Below, piece after piece: positions 1-14,678 of a DNA stretch of 64,000 nt. The notes under the pieces were generated by a model. That model was given only the letters and a program-made list of their open reading frames with translations. It ran no database searches and had not been told where the DNA came from. This DNA is from Circinella umbellata (lineage: Eukaryota > Mucoromycota > Mucoromycetes > Mucorales > Lichtheimiaceae). How positions within the stretch are numbered: the stretch's first letter is position 1; each line of letters begins with the position of its first letter. The position numbers were made by a program, and so were the translations under genes. The stretch lies in contig JAIWNF010000027.1 of the NCBI GenBank assembly GCA_025093555.1, forward strand, positions 186,001 through 250,000. Reading direction: 5' to 3'.

Positions 1-194
1 GAACATTCAAAGAAAAAAGACGTAGTTTCATTCTAACGATTGAGCATGTCTAGGTCATCCTCACTGTGGTCTATTAATAAATATATTTTATTCATATAAA
101 GATTATTTGTTTTTATTATGTGTCTTCTTCACCAACATAGGTTTCGACTCCTTTTTGAATTATTATCACAAAACGAGTTAAAAAAAGCTGTGCT

Positions 195-208
195 GGTTCC
201 ATAGCAAC
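195..208. promoter_or_regulatory. X-box-like palindrome
   Basis: GGTTCCATAGCAAC has the two half sites of an RFX-type X-box (GTTNCC / RGNAAC). The motif match is seen directly; binding is inference. The nearest recognised gene ends about 950 bp away, so any target may lie outside the window to the left. Confidence 0.3.
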
Positions 209-638
209 ATACCATGTTCTGCAATTCTTTCGAGACTTTAGCTTGTTGATCTATAATATATATAATATACAGTAAAAAAGAAAACTAATAATAATCACTT
301 GCTTTTTTAACCATCATATCATCAGAGTAAAAATTTAGAGTAGGAATTACAAAGTAACTACTTTTCGCTCCCTTAAGAAAAGCAAAATTTAATGATCTAA
401 AAGATGGTCTATTCTCTGTTTTTTAAATATTTAAACTGCTCCGTTAATCTTTTTCACTGATTTGTTTGTAAAAAAAAAGAAAATCGATCAGTGGAAAAAA
501 AATAATACTAAAGAAAAAATAAAGGGATTCATATAAAAATGGTTCATTTCTTGTTTCTTGAAAGTTGTTATAATTCATACACATAACTATCTTGACCCGT
601 ATATTTTCATTAAAAGTAATATGTAGTATGAAAATAAG

Positions 639-672
<34 letters not shown>
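639..672. repeat. (CA)n(TA)n microsatellite
   Basis: Compound dinucleotide tract in the intergenic sequence downstream of the palmitoyltransferase gene. Confidence 0.9.
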
Positions 673-673
<1 letters not shown>

Positions 674-1160
674 CTTATAGTAGCTAGGTAAAGATAATGT
701 CAATTGTATACGTTACGTAGCATCTTTTTACAATAATTCTGTTATTACTATCATATCGTCGGCAATCGGACAAAAGTTTTTTTTCTCCAGACCAAGAAAT
801 TCATGCATGAAGCTCAGCTATGTAATAAAAATAATTTTAAATGAGGTTCCACTTTGAACAAATTGGTATATACATTTTTGGTTGACAAGTGGCATGAAAT
901 AATATACATATCCACTACCAATCCCTCTCTCTTTAGTAGATTACAAATCATCTTTTTTCTGTTTTGAAACATATTATTATATAACATTACAACGGGTATT
1001 TTTTTTGTATAATAGGTAATAATAATATAATTAATTCGAATGAAAACTCCATCGAAAAAAATGGGATTATATATAAAAAATATATTGTAGATACAATTGT
1101 TGCAATAACATAAATATAATATTATTATGGATATATATAAGTTGCCAATGTCAAAATGTT

Positions 1161-2947
1161 TTAAGTAGTCGAAGGATTCAACATCATACGTTGACGTTTT
1201 GCTCGTTCAATAATTTTATCATATAGTGAATCATTATAGACAAAAACACATCCATCACCAAGACCACCATAAATTGGTACTAAAAAAGATGATTTATCAT
1301 ATAGAGTCAATATATGTAAAAATAAAAAAAAAGAAAAGCGGTGGCAGGATTTTGTTTTTATATAAATATATTATTTGTTTTAGACTAATCCAATCAAAAT
1401 AATAGATAATACTTACCAAACCATCCCCAAGGACTTTTACCCATCACGCTCTTCCAATTTCTTGAATGACCCAGATCCCATAACTTATCATCATGATGTG
1501 TAGTAACAATTTCATAGTTTTGCCCACTGATATCAAAATCAATTCGAATTTCATTAGGTCGTTGGGATATATGTTCAATTGTTGTTTGATTGTTGATAAT
1601 ATAATAGCCATGTACTCCTGCAAATCCCCATAAGGTCATTCCGAATACAAATGCTCTATATTATTATTCTTATTGTTATTATTATCATAAATCAACTCGA
1701 TAAAAAGAGCGACTACTTCTATATCTTTTATAATTTTATTGTTTACTTACAATACTAATAGTACAATCCATTGTGGGTCCAGACTTGCTTCTAATTCATT
1801 CATTGCTTCTATCACCGTAGGTAAACTTGTACAAAACACCCATAAAGCATAAATGGCACAATATAAAACAAAAAGGAAAAAGAATTTGTAATTTTTATGT
1901 CCTACGCATCCACTAATCCTAAATGATTATAACAAACAATTTCCATAATTATTAATCAATAATTATATGCAAAAATACAACTAATTTTGAATAAACAATA
2001 CTATACCATGGACAATGACTGTAATAATAAAAAGAATAAAACAAAAAATTGATTAGCTTCTATATTTCTTTTATATATAATAGCTGATTTCTAGAAATTT
2101 CTTTTTTAATTAATTGACGCGTTCATCTTAACTGGTCCATTTTTAATATGCATGCATTGCATTCTTTACAATGATGAGTGCGATCTGGTTTATAACACTG
2201 ACATGTATCACAATAACGCGGTAATCCATCATTTCGACAAACTGATACTACTGGTAATAAAGATGTTGTTTCATTTGCTTCTTCTATATCTCGTCGACCT
2301 GATTTTTTCGAATCCAATAATCGTGGTGAATAATAAAATCTTGGAAAAGAAGGAGGTGTAGATAATGATACTGGTGTTGCCTATATAATATATCATTTCA
2401 GAGAAACACGTTACTTTATCCATTGATTAATCATCCTTCCCCTCCGATCCATTCTATTTATTATTCGATTTTACATGAATAGCTTTGCCAGGATAAGAAA
2501 AAAAAACTCGAAAATAGGATATTAAAGTAAGAATCATAAAAAAAGTTCCAATGGTCATAAACGCCACTAAATAATTAATAATAAAAATGAAAAAGTATAG
2601 TTTGCTTGGTAAGGAAGTTTCTAAATGTATTCTTTTTTATGGATTATTACAACTAGAATTAAATTCTTACCTGCTTCAGCTCTATTCACATCAAATATTT
2701 GGGCATCTAAAACATTCAATAAAAAAATAAAAGGAAAAATAGTGAGTTGATCTTTTTATTAGCATTGAATGGTTGAAATTATGGTTTTTCTTTTTCGCTT
2801 TCTCTCTCTCTCTCTCTCTTTCTTTCTCTTTCTATAAAACGTACAGCATAGTCGAAAAATATAAATATACCAGGTATAAATTACAATGCCAAAAACTACA
2901 AAGGGCAAAATAAAGCCAACTACTTCATTCCCTAATTGCGAAGGCAT
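1161..2947 (-). CDS. DHHC-type protein S-acyltransferase (palmitoyltransferase)
   Basis: Transfers palmitate to cysteines of membrane proteins at endomembranes. Eight exons close in frame to 338 residues: 2947-2845, 2706-2671, 2566-2475, 2380-2133, 2018-2007, 1918-1751, 1655-1417, 1279-1161. The N-terminus ([16 protein letters not shown]) starts a first membrane span, and a second lies in the third exon. The cysteine-rich domain reads [18 protein letters not shown], then DHHCPW, then [10 protein letters not shown], the family signature. Two further spans follow. The catalytic DHHC is assembled from three exons, the middle one only 12 nt long. Length fits the fungal Pfa4/Pfa3 class, but I cannot assign the exact orthologue. 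Exon 1's donor (GTACGT) was chosen because it is the only one seen that keeps phase. Confidence 0.88.
2007..2018 (-). other. 12-nt micro-exon encoding the DHHC core
   Basis: TCATTGTCCATG is bounded by a TTACAG acceptor and a GTATAG donor. Joined to CA from the exon before and G from the exon after, it gives His-His-Cys-Pro-Trp, completing DHHCPW in frame. The protein cannot be read through this point without it. Confidence 0.85.
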
Positions 2948-4753
2948 ATATTAATATATATATATCTGTGTGGGGGTGTAAAGAAGACAAGGGGAAACGT
3001 TTTATCTATAATATTATCAGCGGAGTAATGCTAGATGCCAAAGGTTGAGAATATGTATTGTTCTTTTTATAACTGTGGCTCATAATCCTTACTGTACATA
3101 GTATTATTATTATTAATGATACTGTTTTTGCATAATATATTACAAAAGTTCTTACCGGTTATATGCAATTGTATGCGAGCAAAAATTTTGCACGAGTATA
3201 ATCCGGAAGCTGGGTTGTCATCGCCACCATGATTACTCCCACCAATTCGTTTCCATAGTAACTAATGGATATGCTCAGCAACCAGTAATGGATATATTCT
3301 TACCATATATGATGATGAGCCTTCTTATGTGGCTGACATTCAGTTTTAGATATTATTAGCCAAGAAAAGTATATCCAATTTAGAAGATATATCTATTTAT
3401 TTTGCTATAGAATATTCAGTACTAAAACGCGCCAAGTATCTGAGTTAAAGGTTATTTTATTATCATTATTATGAATAACTACATAGAACGGATAATATTA
3501 TAATTGTCTCTCAAAGAAGTAAGAAAGAAAATAACTATTCATTGTTTTGTAATTCCCACAGAGTGAAAGAATACCAAAGAAAATATAGTTAGACAGTGGT
3601 ACATAAACCCAATTACTTTTATGTCTTTTTTTCTTTTTCTGTAAAAAATAAATAAATAAATAAATAAGAAAGGAATAGTCAAATATCAATTGCAGAATTT
3701 GCGGAATTCTCTTTTTCTCCCAACGTAAAAGTTATTTTAGTTTCATTGTTCTAATAAATAAATAAGGCTTCCTTTATAGCTTTAAAAAAAAAAAGAAAGC
3801 TCCGTTAAAAACTTTTTGGTTCAACTTTTTAACTTTAAAAGGCGAATTAAAAATAAATAGTTTGAATAAATAGATTGGTTGGATTATTTAAAAGAAGGGT
3901 GAAAAAGAGATAGAAAAGGTAAAAGAAAAAAAAAAGGGGGGATGTGAGAAGTTTAGACAAGATAACAATAAATATATACTTTATTATTCAATACAGGTAT
4001 TTATAATTAAAATGTTTCTTTTCTCAGGCACCGAGCCTGTCAAATAAAAAAATATATATTATAAAATAGCATGTAAACTTAAGGTAATTATACTATAAAA
4101 ATGGGTTTTGGAGAAAAATAAATAATTGAACACAAGATTTAAGTTTTGATTGTTAATGTAACACCATTACTACAATAGTATGGCTGCGCACCTGGAGTGT
4201 GTATGTGTGAGGGTGTATTCGTGTTCAGGTATCTAGAATGAAAAATAAAACAGTGAAATAATAAAGGACTTTTTATGTTTATATTGTATCTTTGGAAGAT
4301 GTAATAAAAATGGATAGAAGAAAAGAGTCTCGCTTTTACGGCAAAATTTTTTGAGTTAGGGATCTAGTCAAAAATCCATATTTGCCAAGTTCTGGCGTGT
4401 ATTTTAGTGTTTGTGCGTCTCCTGCTGAAAATGAATTGCATTTTTTAAGTGATTCGTGAACTATAATCATCTCACTTTCTCGCTCTTTTCTTTTATTCTT
4501 TGTATATTTTTCGTTCTTTCTTTCTTTCTCTCTTTTCGTTCGTTCATTCGTTTGTGTAAAGGTTTATTTATTTTTGAACGAGCAATAAGAAGTAGAAAAT
4601 AATCTATTATTCACTTTCTTATTACTCTTTTTTTTTTTTCGCTCTTGTCTTTTTCAGCTTCTTTATAATTTACATAAACTTCATTTACCCAAAAAAATAC
4701 AACGAAAAAAAAAATACAAACAAAAACTCTTTTAATATTATAAGCGGCCGTAT
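2948..4753. other. Intergenic region, divergent promoters
   Basis: Lies between the divergently transcribed palmitoyltransferase and arrestin-like genes. It contains an X-box-like site at 3249-3262, a short (TAAA)n tract near 3646-3665 and long pyrimidine tracts (about 4490-4640) just upstream of the arrestin-like gene. No convincing gene was found. Confidence 0.55.
3249..3262. promoter_or_regulatory. X-box-like palindrome
   Basis: GTTTCCATAGTAAC is a near-perfect RFX-type X-box (two half sites GTTTCC and GTAAC around AT). It lies about 300 bp upstream of the palmitoyltransferase start and 1.5 kb upstream of the arrestin-like gene. The motif is seen; regulatory role is inferred. Confidence 0.4.
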
Positions 4754-7254
4754 ATGAGGCATCTTACCAAAGGAAACAGTAAAACAATTGACATTCGTCT
4801 TAATGAAGAGAAATTCTATTTTCCTGGCGAAACAATTAAAGGTGAAATATTCTTTTAATTTCAAAATAAATAAATAAAGGGTTATTGATTTATATTTATA
4901 AACTAACTATATATATGTGTGTGTGCTTTTTAGGTGTGGTCACGGTACACCCAAAAAGTCCAACAAAAACGAACCACATTACATTAAGGTTTACTGGTGA
5001 AGTATTTTTATCAATTAAAGATAAAGAAACAATCATTTTGTTTCAAAAAACTGAAACGATTGCAGTAGCCAACGATGGTGCCAAAACGCATGTTTTAGAT
5101 GCAAAACAACATACTTATGATTTCGAATTTGTTGTTCCAGACGATTTGCCTAGTGCTATGGAGGTTCGTTTTATGGTTATTTCTCTTTATATTTGAGACG
5201 GAAGGAGTGGTGGGTTGGGGGATACGCGTGGAGAAGGAGGGATATGAATTTATTTATACATTAAAACATCTCTATTTTTATAATTAGTTTGGTAAACGAA
5301 AAGCGCGTATTCGATATATGTTGACAGCAATTCATGATCGACCTATGGTACCTGAGTCCTTATGTGCCAAATCAGAATATACAGTACCTATCTTAGAATT
5401 TGTGGATGTTCAATCCCCACAATATAATAAGATACAAGAACAAATGCTTGATTTTGCAATACCACAATTATTGTCATCTAAAAAAAAATCACAATGTCAA
5501 CTGAAAGTTTCTATGCCAAAGTTTGGTTTTACAAGAGGTATCAACTTATTTTTTAACTGTTTTATTTTGGGGCAAAAATTTTTATATCATGCGGGCAAAC
5601 TAATCAATATTTATAATACAAAATGATCAGGCGATCTTGTCAAACTTAGTATCGTTTTTAGTCATTATGAACCGTTTACTCGCGAAAAAGCTCTCAAAGT
5701 CGATCTTATTCGTAAAGTGGATATTCGTACAAACAAGTAAGTAGAATTAGAGAAGGATATGATATTTCTCAACTTTTTTTTTTTGTCTGGTTATCTTTTT
5801 TAAGAAAGGAATGAATAGGGAAATTTGATTGATTTTCTTTTTTTTTTTGCTTCAGGAACACATTTGGAAAAGAAGATGTATTAAAATCAGTTGAACATGA
5901 TATCAATATTATTGGACCGTACAATTTTTCACAAGCAATCAATTCACAAATCTTGATTCCTACATCAACCCCACCTTCCATTCGATATAAGGATAAAGTT
6001 ATTGATATTCATTACAAGATTGTAGTTCGTCTTTATTTTGGAAAAAGAAAGTTAGGTGAATCACAGTGTCTGGAAATGCCCATTGTCATTGGAACTTGGC
6101 CAAAAGCAGACGTTCCTATTGATGATGACGATGATGATGATGATTACTATGGAGAAATTCATGTTATGAGTGATTCGGATGACGATGATGATTTTATTCG
6201 GCGCGATTCTGATTTTTCACTTCCACCACCACAACCAACACAATCAAAATCATCTACTACTACCTATCAAACTCGAGGACATCAACGCAATATATCTAGT
6301 TCTATGTTATCCATTGGATCAGCATCAGCATCAACAGTAACACTGACACTTCGCAATACACATATTAGTGATACACAGAAACAACAAGGAAATGTTGTAC
6401 GCTCTGATTCAAACGCTTCCCATTCTTCACGGCGATCTCAAGGATCTGAAAGATCTTGGCGTTCAAGTCAATCATATGAACCACGATCACCTACGTTATC
6501 ACGCAATACATCAGCAAGTACCAATTTAACTACACCTGATGGATATTATTCATCTAATGGTAATAGTAATGGAGGACGTAATATGATTGTGGCTGCTGGC
6601 AACCAAACGTATATTAATCGTTCTTCTTCCACACCTGATCTTCTAAATAATCCACCTATTCCTCCTCCAGCTGCTTCACCTAGCGGCGCTGTGTACTCAA
6701 TGCGTCCTACTATAAATACTCCATCTACATCTACTTCTCCTACTATTAATAATACTACTACAACAACAATTAATAATAACACTAATCCTAATATCCGCAC
6801 TTCTTATTATGATGCAACAAGTAATTTTGAATATCAACAACAACAGTATCCACGCACCACGTACCAACAACAACAACAACAACAACAACGATACCAATCT
6901 GGCCAAAATGAATATAACTCTACCCCTAGTAACGTACCCACTCATGTTCTTCAACCACTTCCAAGTTCATCAACCAACAACAACTACGCATATACAAATA
7001 ATAATCGATCGCCTGGCAACAATAACAATACTGTTTCACAAACAAATCCTCGGATGCCTCATCGAAATTATGATTATTCATATTATGATGATTTAACAGA
7101 TAGTGAACCAGATACAAATAACAACCATAACAATCAGATTCCATTATCAAGTGATGATTCAGATGATTCAGATGATGATGGTGATTTATTACGTATTATT
7201 GAAAAGAAAAAGAAACAAGAAGAAAGAGCAAGACGTGCTCGTGGACGTTACTAA
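4754..7254 (+). CDS. Arrestin-domain protein with long low-complexity tail
   Basis: Likely an alpha-arrestin-type adaptor linking membrane proteins or receptors to trafficking or ubiquitination. Five exons (4754-4841, 4934-5163, 5288-5537, 5631-5736, 5856-7254) close to 690 residues. The N-terminal arrestin fold begins with EKFYFPGETIKG and VVTVHPKSP. The C-terminal arrestin half begins near FTRGDLVKLSIVFSH and continues to MPIVIGTWPKADVP. After about residue 280 the protein is Asp-, Ser-, Asn- and Gln-rich, with an acidic block (DDDDDDDD), NTS/RSS repeats, a polyQ run, and a charged end (KKKKQEERARRARGRY). PPxY ubiquitin-ligase motifs are not obvious, so a Rod1/Art-type role is unproven. The start is the first ATG in frame with the arrestin fold and follows a pyrimidine-rich leader. 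Confidence 0.85.
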
Positions 7255-7641
7255 ACAACAACAAAAAAACGCAACAACCGACCATTTCCCTCCCTTTTCT
7301 GTTCTCTCTCTTTCATTTCTCATCTTCAAACTCCTTATTTTAAAACATACTCTTTAACTTATCAACTCTTCAACTTGTATAAAGCTTACAACTAAAAAAC
7401 GAAAAACAGAGACTGTGAAAAAGAGAGAGAGATAGAGAGAGAGAGAGTATTTAAAGCAAATCCCCCACCCAAGCTTCGTACTTCCATCCATCTTATTCAA
7501 CTTATACATATAATCATGTACCATTTAGTAGTTCTTTTTTTTTCCTCATTTTTTTTCATTCTTAATATAAAAAAATAATTATATCTATTTACAAAAAAAT
7601 ATATTATTTATCATCATTATTCTTATTATTATTTACTATTA
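7255..7641. other. Convergent 3' intergenic region
   Basis: Separates the convergent arrestin-like and ecdysoneless-like genes. It contains a (GA)n tract at about 7420-7448 and AT-rich sequence likely to carry both poly(A) sites. Nothing else recognised. Confidence 0.5.
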
Positions 7642-9808
<2,167 letters not shown>

Positions 9809-11686
9809 AACTTTTTTTTTTCCTGTCAAAAAAAAGTAAAGAGTAATAAATGAATGTTTCAAGCTGCGGTGAGGAAAAAAATCAGGTTCAAAACAAAAAT
9901 CCCATCCCCCCCACACAGATTGATGATCCTCACTCTCCATATTTTTGATAGACAATTTTTTATTATATATTAGCACAACATCGTAACCAATATAACATCC
10001 AAATAAAAGCACCATTACATTTTAGAAGTTGTTGTATATACACTAGATATTTGTCATGGTAACAAAATGACTCTTTTCAATAAATGTTTCATGGCAACAA
10101 TATTTATAACCTTTTCTAATAGTCAAAAAAAATCTAGAGTACTCATGGGAATGGTTTTAAATACAGACAAATTTAAAGAGGAAGATATTCTTCTATTCGG
10201 CGTAAGGACCGAGTTATTGTAACCCTTACACAAAAAAAGGAGTTTTTTTCAATATTTCTTGGCAATAACTGTAAGAAAAAGAAAGAGGAGGGTTTATGTG
10301 ATTTACCGGGCGAGAAGGTAAGAAAACCTGACGATCGCATTAAATCTAAAAAAAGATTATGTGATTGTTGAGCGTTATGTCATGTAAAGAAAGAAAGAGA
10401 GTTACACAATGGAAAAAACATATACACCTGCTATCTTGTCCTTTTTTTGGAAGATAATTACTGTGGCGAGAATTCTTTGTTAATAAGGCAATTACTATTG
10501 AAAGCACACTTTTACCAATCTATGCGTGTAAAAATAAAAAACATAAATAAATAAAAACAGTGATCTATAAATATATTTTGAACGGGATAAGAAAAGAATA
10601 ATGATGTTATATTATTGAATAATTATATTAAACAATCCAATTTTATTGACGGTGACGCCATGCTTGTTGATTTATCCTTGCCAAAAAGAAAAAAAAAACT
10701 CTTGGCGAGCAAAAAATAATGGGGGAGAAAAAACCGTTTACTATTTTTTTTTATCAATTATAATTCTTTAATAGGCTCAGCAACTTAATAGTACAACTTT
10801 CAATTTTTTTTTTGATATATGTAGTTGATATTTCAATATTATAAACTATAGTAGTACCAAAAATGTCAAAGATATTTTAGGGTGTGGGTTATCGTCACAT
10901 TGATATATAGTGAGTAATAGCAGTAGAAGGATTATTTATAATGAATAATGATCAAAAGTAAATTCGTACTACCACTTATTTCTTCTTAAAATCTCAAAAA
11001 ATTAATCAATGGTATCATATTCCTTTTTTCCTAGTCAATTGCGTAACAAATAAAATTATATGTTGATCATATTTTATGAAATTCTGGCTACTTATTTTTA
11101 TTTCTCCCTTTCTTTTTTTAAAGGAATGCTATAAAATAAAATTCTGGATCGTTCCGATTAATAAACTTTTATTAATAATCTTTTTTATTATATTCCATGT
11201 TACTTTAACTTTCGTTCATGAATGGAGAAAACAAGAAAAAAAAACATGGAGAAATAATGAAGCGAAAAGGATAGTTTACAAGAAGTATTTTTATTTGAGA
11301 AAGGGAATAAAAGCCAAGCAAAGCAGATGGTTTCACATTGTTTGTCACCAGCCACGACGAATGTTTTATTGTTACACCAAGTATTAAAAGGACCGCCACC
11401 ATGTTGTTATATTAATATATGGTGTTGTTGTTTCTCTCCATGCATGCTGAGTGAAATGCCAAGACCGCTTGACCCTTTTATTTTTATTACTTTTTTGGTA
11501 TTTTCTCTCTACTTTTTTTTCTCTCTAACATATAAATATAATCCTACTTTCTCTTTTATTTATTTTAATTCATCAAAAAATCATTAAATATAATTTTATT
11601 CTTGGCACATAAAAAAATACAAACCTCCTTTCTTTTTTTTTTCTTTCTTTTTTTTAACCTGTCCTTTTAAAAAATAATAATAACCT
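9809..11686. promoter_or_regulatory. Divergent promoter region of ECD and PacC-type genes
   Basis: No gene found. It contains five GCCAAG (either strand) PacC consensus cores, at 10258-10263(-), 10701-10706(-), 11313-11318(+), 11458-11463(+) and 11601-11606(-). Two truncated X-box-like sites lie at 10053-10063 and 10086-10098, close to the ECD start. Short ORFs at 11076-11587 look like promoter and leader sequence. Confidence 0.5.
11313..11606. promoter_or_regulatory. Cluster of three PacC consensus sites upstream of the PacC-type gene
   Basis: GCCAAG cores at 11313-11318(+), 11458-11463(+) and 11601-11606(-), all within 375 bp of the start codon. The Aspergillus PacC consensus is GCCARG. 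Sites are seen directly; autoregulation is inferred from PacC/Rim101 biology. Confidence 0.5.
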
Positions 11687-13808
11687 ATGAATATTGCTTC
11701 TGACTTTACAACTGCGGAATCTACCGTTTTCACTTGTCGTTGGGCTAACTGCGCCAAGACTTATACCGATGCTGAAATACTTTATAGTCATCTTACCAAT
11801 GACCATGTAGGTCGTAAATCCACTGGTAACTTATGTTTAACTTGTCATTGGGACCAGTGCGATGTAAGTGTGGTCAAACGAGACCATATTACCAGTCATT
11901 TACGTGTACATGTTCCTCTGAAACCTCACCACTGCGGTGTAAGTTTATATTAAAAATTCAAAAAAAAAAGAAGCCGTTGTTTCATTAATATAGAACATAA
12001 GATATATATGTATACTAAATATATTGATTTACTTTTCTTGGGACGTTTTTTTTTATTTATTTAAATATAGTATTGTGAAAAATCATTTAAACGACCTCAA
12101 GATTTGAAAAAACATGAGAAAATTCATAATGAAGAAAGAGTCAATAGCCAATTATCATCAAAAATCATGCAACCATTGACTCCACCGAGACAAACCGATT
12201 TACTTTCACCGGTAAAAGACCGTAATCATATATTAGGTGTCCCTGTTTCTCCACCACAAAGCATCTATTCAGAAGATGATAGTTTAAGTTGGATTCACCA
12301 GCATAGTAATAGTATTTCTCCTGCAACATCTGCTTCTGATCATTTTGATTATAACCATCAACATAAACCACTTACCGTTCCTTCACAAAATTTTTATGAT
12401 ACAAATAATTCCCCATTTGTTCCCCAGCAACAGCAACAGCAATTAAATTTCCAACAACAACCACTTCAACAACAACAAAATTCTCCAGATCAACTATTAT
12501 CTAATATGATCTTTCCTACCATGGATACTCCACCAGAATATAATCAAGGTAATTATTTATTTTCTATTCTTCAAAAAGAAAAATACTCATTTTATATATG
12601 TTTGTTGTTTTATATAATTTATAGGTGTTGCAGATCAGTTAAATGTATTACAAGGGATGCTTGATGCTGGTGCTGTAAGTCCCGCTGATCTAAGTGTTAA
12701 TGTGACGAGCGATCAAGAATTAGCAGATATTAATGCTTGGTTAGAACGTCTTTCACAAAACATTCCACCGAATATGGAGCAAGATACTATGATGATGGAT
12801 CCTACCTCATCCCCACAACAACAGCAAGCAACCACTGATATATACAATGGTCTTGGATGTTATGATAATACAACAACTCAACATATGTTATCTTCTTATG
12901 AAAATCATTCAACACCTGATATGACCCAGTGTTTTGGTGGAGGACTATACCCATCTTCACAAGATCACGATATGTATGTACGATCTCATCCAATTATGCC
13001 CAGCGACTCAGCAACCACTGGATTATATAGTGATTTAATAACAGGGAACAATAGCAATAACAATCCACCGGATATGATGATGAGTATGGTCTCAGGAGGA
13101 TATAATCCAAATGATATGCTTATCAGTCAACGTTCTCATATTATGAATGTACCTGATATTACATCAACTCAATTTGATCATAATATTCAAACGAGTTTGA
13201 ACTTAAATAATCATAATCCAGCATCATCACTATCACCAACATCTAGCAAAGCGTCATCACGAACACATAAAGTACCAACAGAAGGTCAAGTAGATAAGGT
13301 GGCAGCACAAAAATCCTTTATGGCTACGAAATCTACACGTGGTGTATCAACTGAAGAAAAGAAGAAACTTGCTACTATGGCCGTTGTATTTAACGGTAAA
13401 GATATTATGACTTCTTCATCCAAATCATCACCAGTTACACCGATCAAACAAGAAGAAAAATCAATGAAAGAACAACAGCAACAACAGAAAAAGACAATTT
13501 CTTCAAAGAACCAAGATGCTATGGATTTGCTTACACGTGACATGTCAGATATGAGTTTGAAAAAGAAACAACAACAGCAAGCACACTTATCACAACACAA
13601 GAAAGATAATGATGAAAAGGTATCTCTTTACCCTGATCTAAACAAGCCTGTTATTAAAAAGAACAATACAATTTCAGAAGCACAACGTCATCGCTTATTA
13701 CTTCAACTTATTCGTCAACAAATCAATAACTCTTATAAAACCGACTCAACCAATGTATGTAATAATACTCCATCTGGAACTACTTCTGGTGTTGTTCCAG
13801 TTAAGTAA
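11687..13808 (+). CDS. PacC/Rim101-type pH-response zinc-finger transcription factor
   Basis: Controls ambient-pH responses in the nucleus after proteolytic activation by the Pal/Rim pathway. Three exons (11687-11938, 12071-12548, 12625-13808) close to 637 residues. Three C2H2 fingers lie at about residues 17-105: [40 protein letters not shown], then [20 protein letters not shown]. The KRPQDLKKH finger-3 helix is the PacC/Rim101 hallmark and is split by intron 1. The rest is Ser/Gln/Asn-rich, with charged blocks ([20 protein letters not shown]) and a basic C-terminus. The SLYPDLNKP motif (YPxL/I-like) may be the kind of site used by PalA/Rim20; that is inference. Homologues are about 600-680 residues, so the model looks complete. 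Confidence 0.9.
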
Positions 13809-14500
13809 TTAATATGTATTTGCCCTTTTCTCCTTTCCTTAACAGCAATTATTTTCCTTTCTGTTCTATTTTTTTTTATTTTTATTTTTGAAAATCTCCT
13901 TTCATTATCGTTTCCACCTTTGATTTTTTTCTTTTTTTTCTGTACAGCGTTTATATAGTTTCTTTTTTTTTTTCTTTTTTTTGCGATTCAAATAAATCCA
14001 AGCATATGCATTCTTTTTTTAAACACAACATAAAATTATTATGACTAAACTTTTTTTTTTCTGTGATTATATGCCTCATTTTTAAAGTAGACAATAACTG
14101 GCCGATATGATGGAAGTTTTCCATGTTCAATTAAGTTATATTATATGTAAAAGTTATCAGGTTATATATCTGATAAAAATAAATGCAGTATACGTAGATT
14201 GGATAAATAATCAAATATTATCATGTATTATCATGTATTATTGTCACGACATTAATCATATCTAACATACGTATATATTTTTTATATAAGTACGTACGGT
14301 ACCTTTTTCTTATAAAGAATAGTATTTTTGTCCATTGTTTTCGATATTATTATTAATGATTATTGCTCCAAGTAACATAAATCCATTTCTTAATATGGTA
14401 TTTTTATCCGCTAGAAAAAAAAAGTAACCGATTAGTAGTAAAGCGAAATTACTAAAATACAAATATAAAAAGAAGTCAAATGTAAACAGATGTATAAAAA
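13809..14500. other. Intergenic, AT-rich
   Basis: 3' flank of the PacC-type gene with many T-tracts. It contains a direct repeat of TATCATGTAT near 14218-14240. No gene seen. Confidence 0.5.
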
Positions 14501-14678
14501 TACGTTGAAATTATATGTTTTTATTAAAGACGAAATTAATTAAGCACACACTGATTCAGCTTTTTGCTCTCGTTGGCTCACGAAGAGAGGTACTGAAAAA
14601 CCTGCGGGGCAGCAGGAAAAAGGTGTAGTTACATCAACAGTAAATGGGGATACAATATATAAGGATATTAGTAGGGAA

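Larger units (their letters stand above)
1..1160. other. AT-rich intergenic stretch
   Basis: No gene recognised. It holds a (CA)n run followed by (TA)n at about 639-672 and an X-box-like palindrome at 195-208 (listed separately). The rest is A/T-rich with stops in all frames; it may include the 3' untranslated region of the palmitoyltransferase gene to its right. Confidence 0.6.

Noticed and set aside
3160..3260. Minus-strand reading MVAMTTQLPDYTRAKFLLAY upstream of the palmitoyltransferase gene.
   Set aside because: Too short and without a partner exon in phase. It is not needed by the palmitoyltransferase model.
6546..7150. Several long minus-strand ORFs inside the arrestin-like gene.
   Set aside because: Antisense shadows of the Asn/Thr/Gln-rich coding repeats.
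11076..11587. Short overlapping ORFs before the PacC-type gene.
   Set aside because: Composition is promoter-like, with no domain, and frames overlap on both strands. PacC sites occur inside them.
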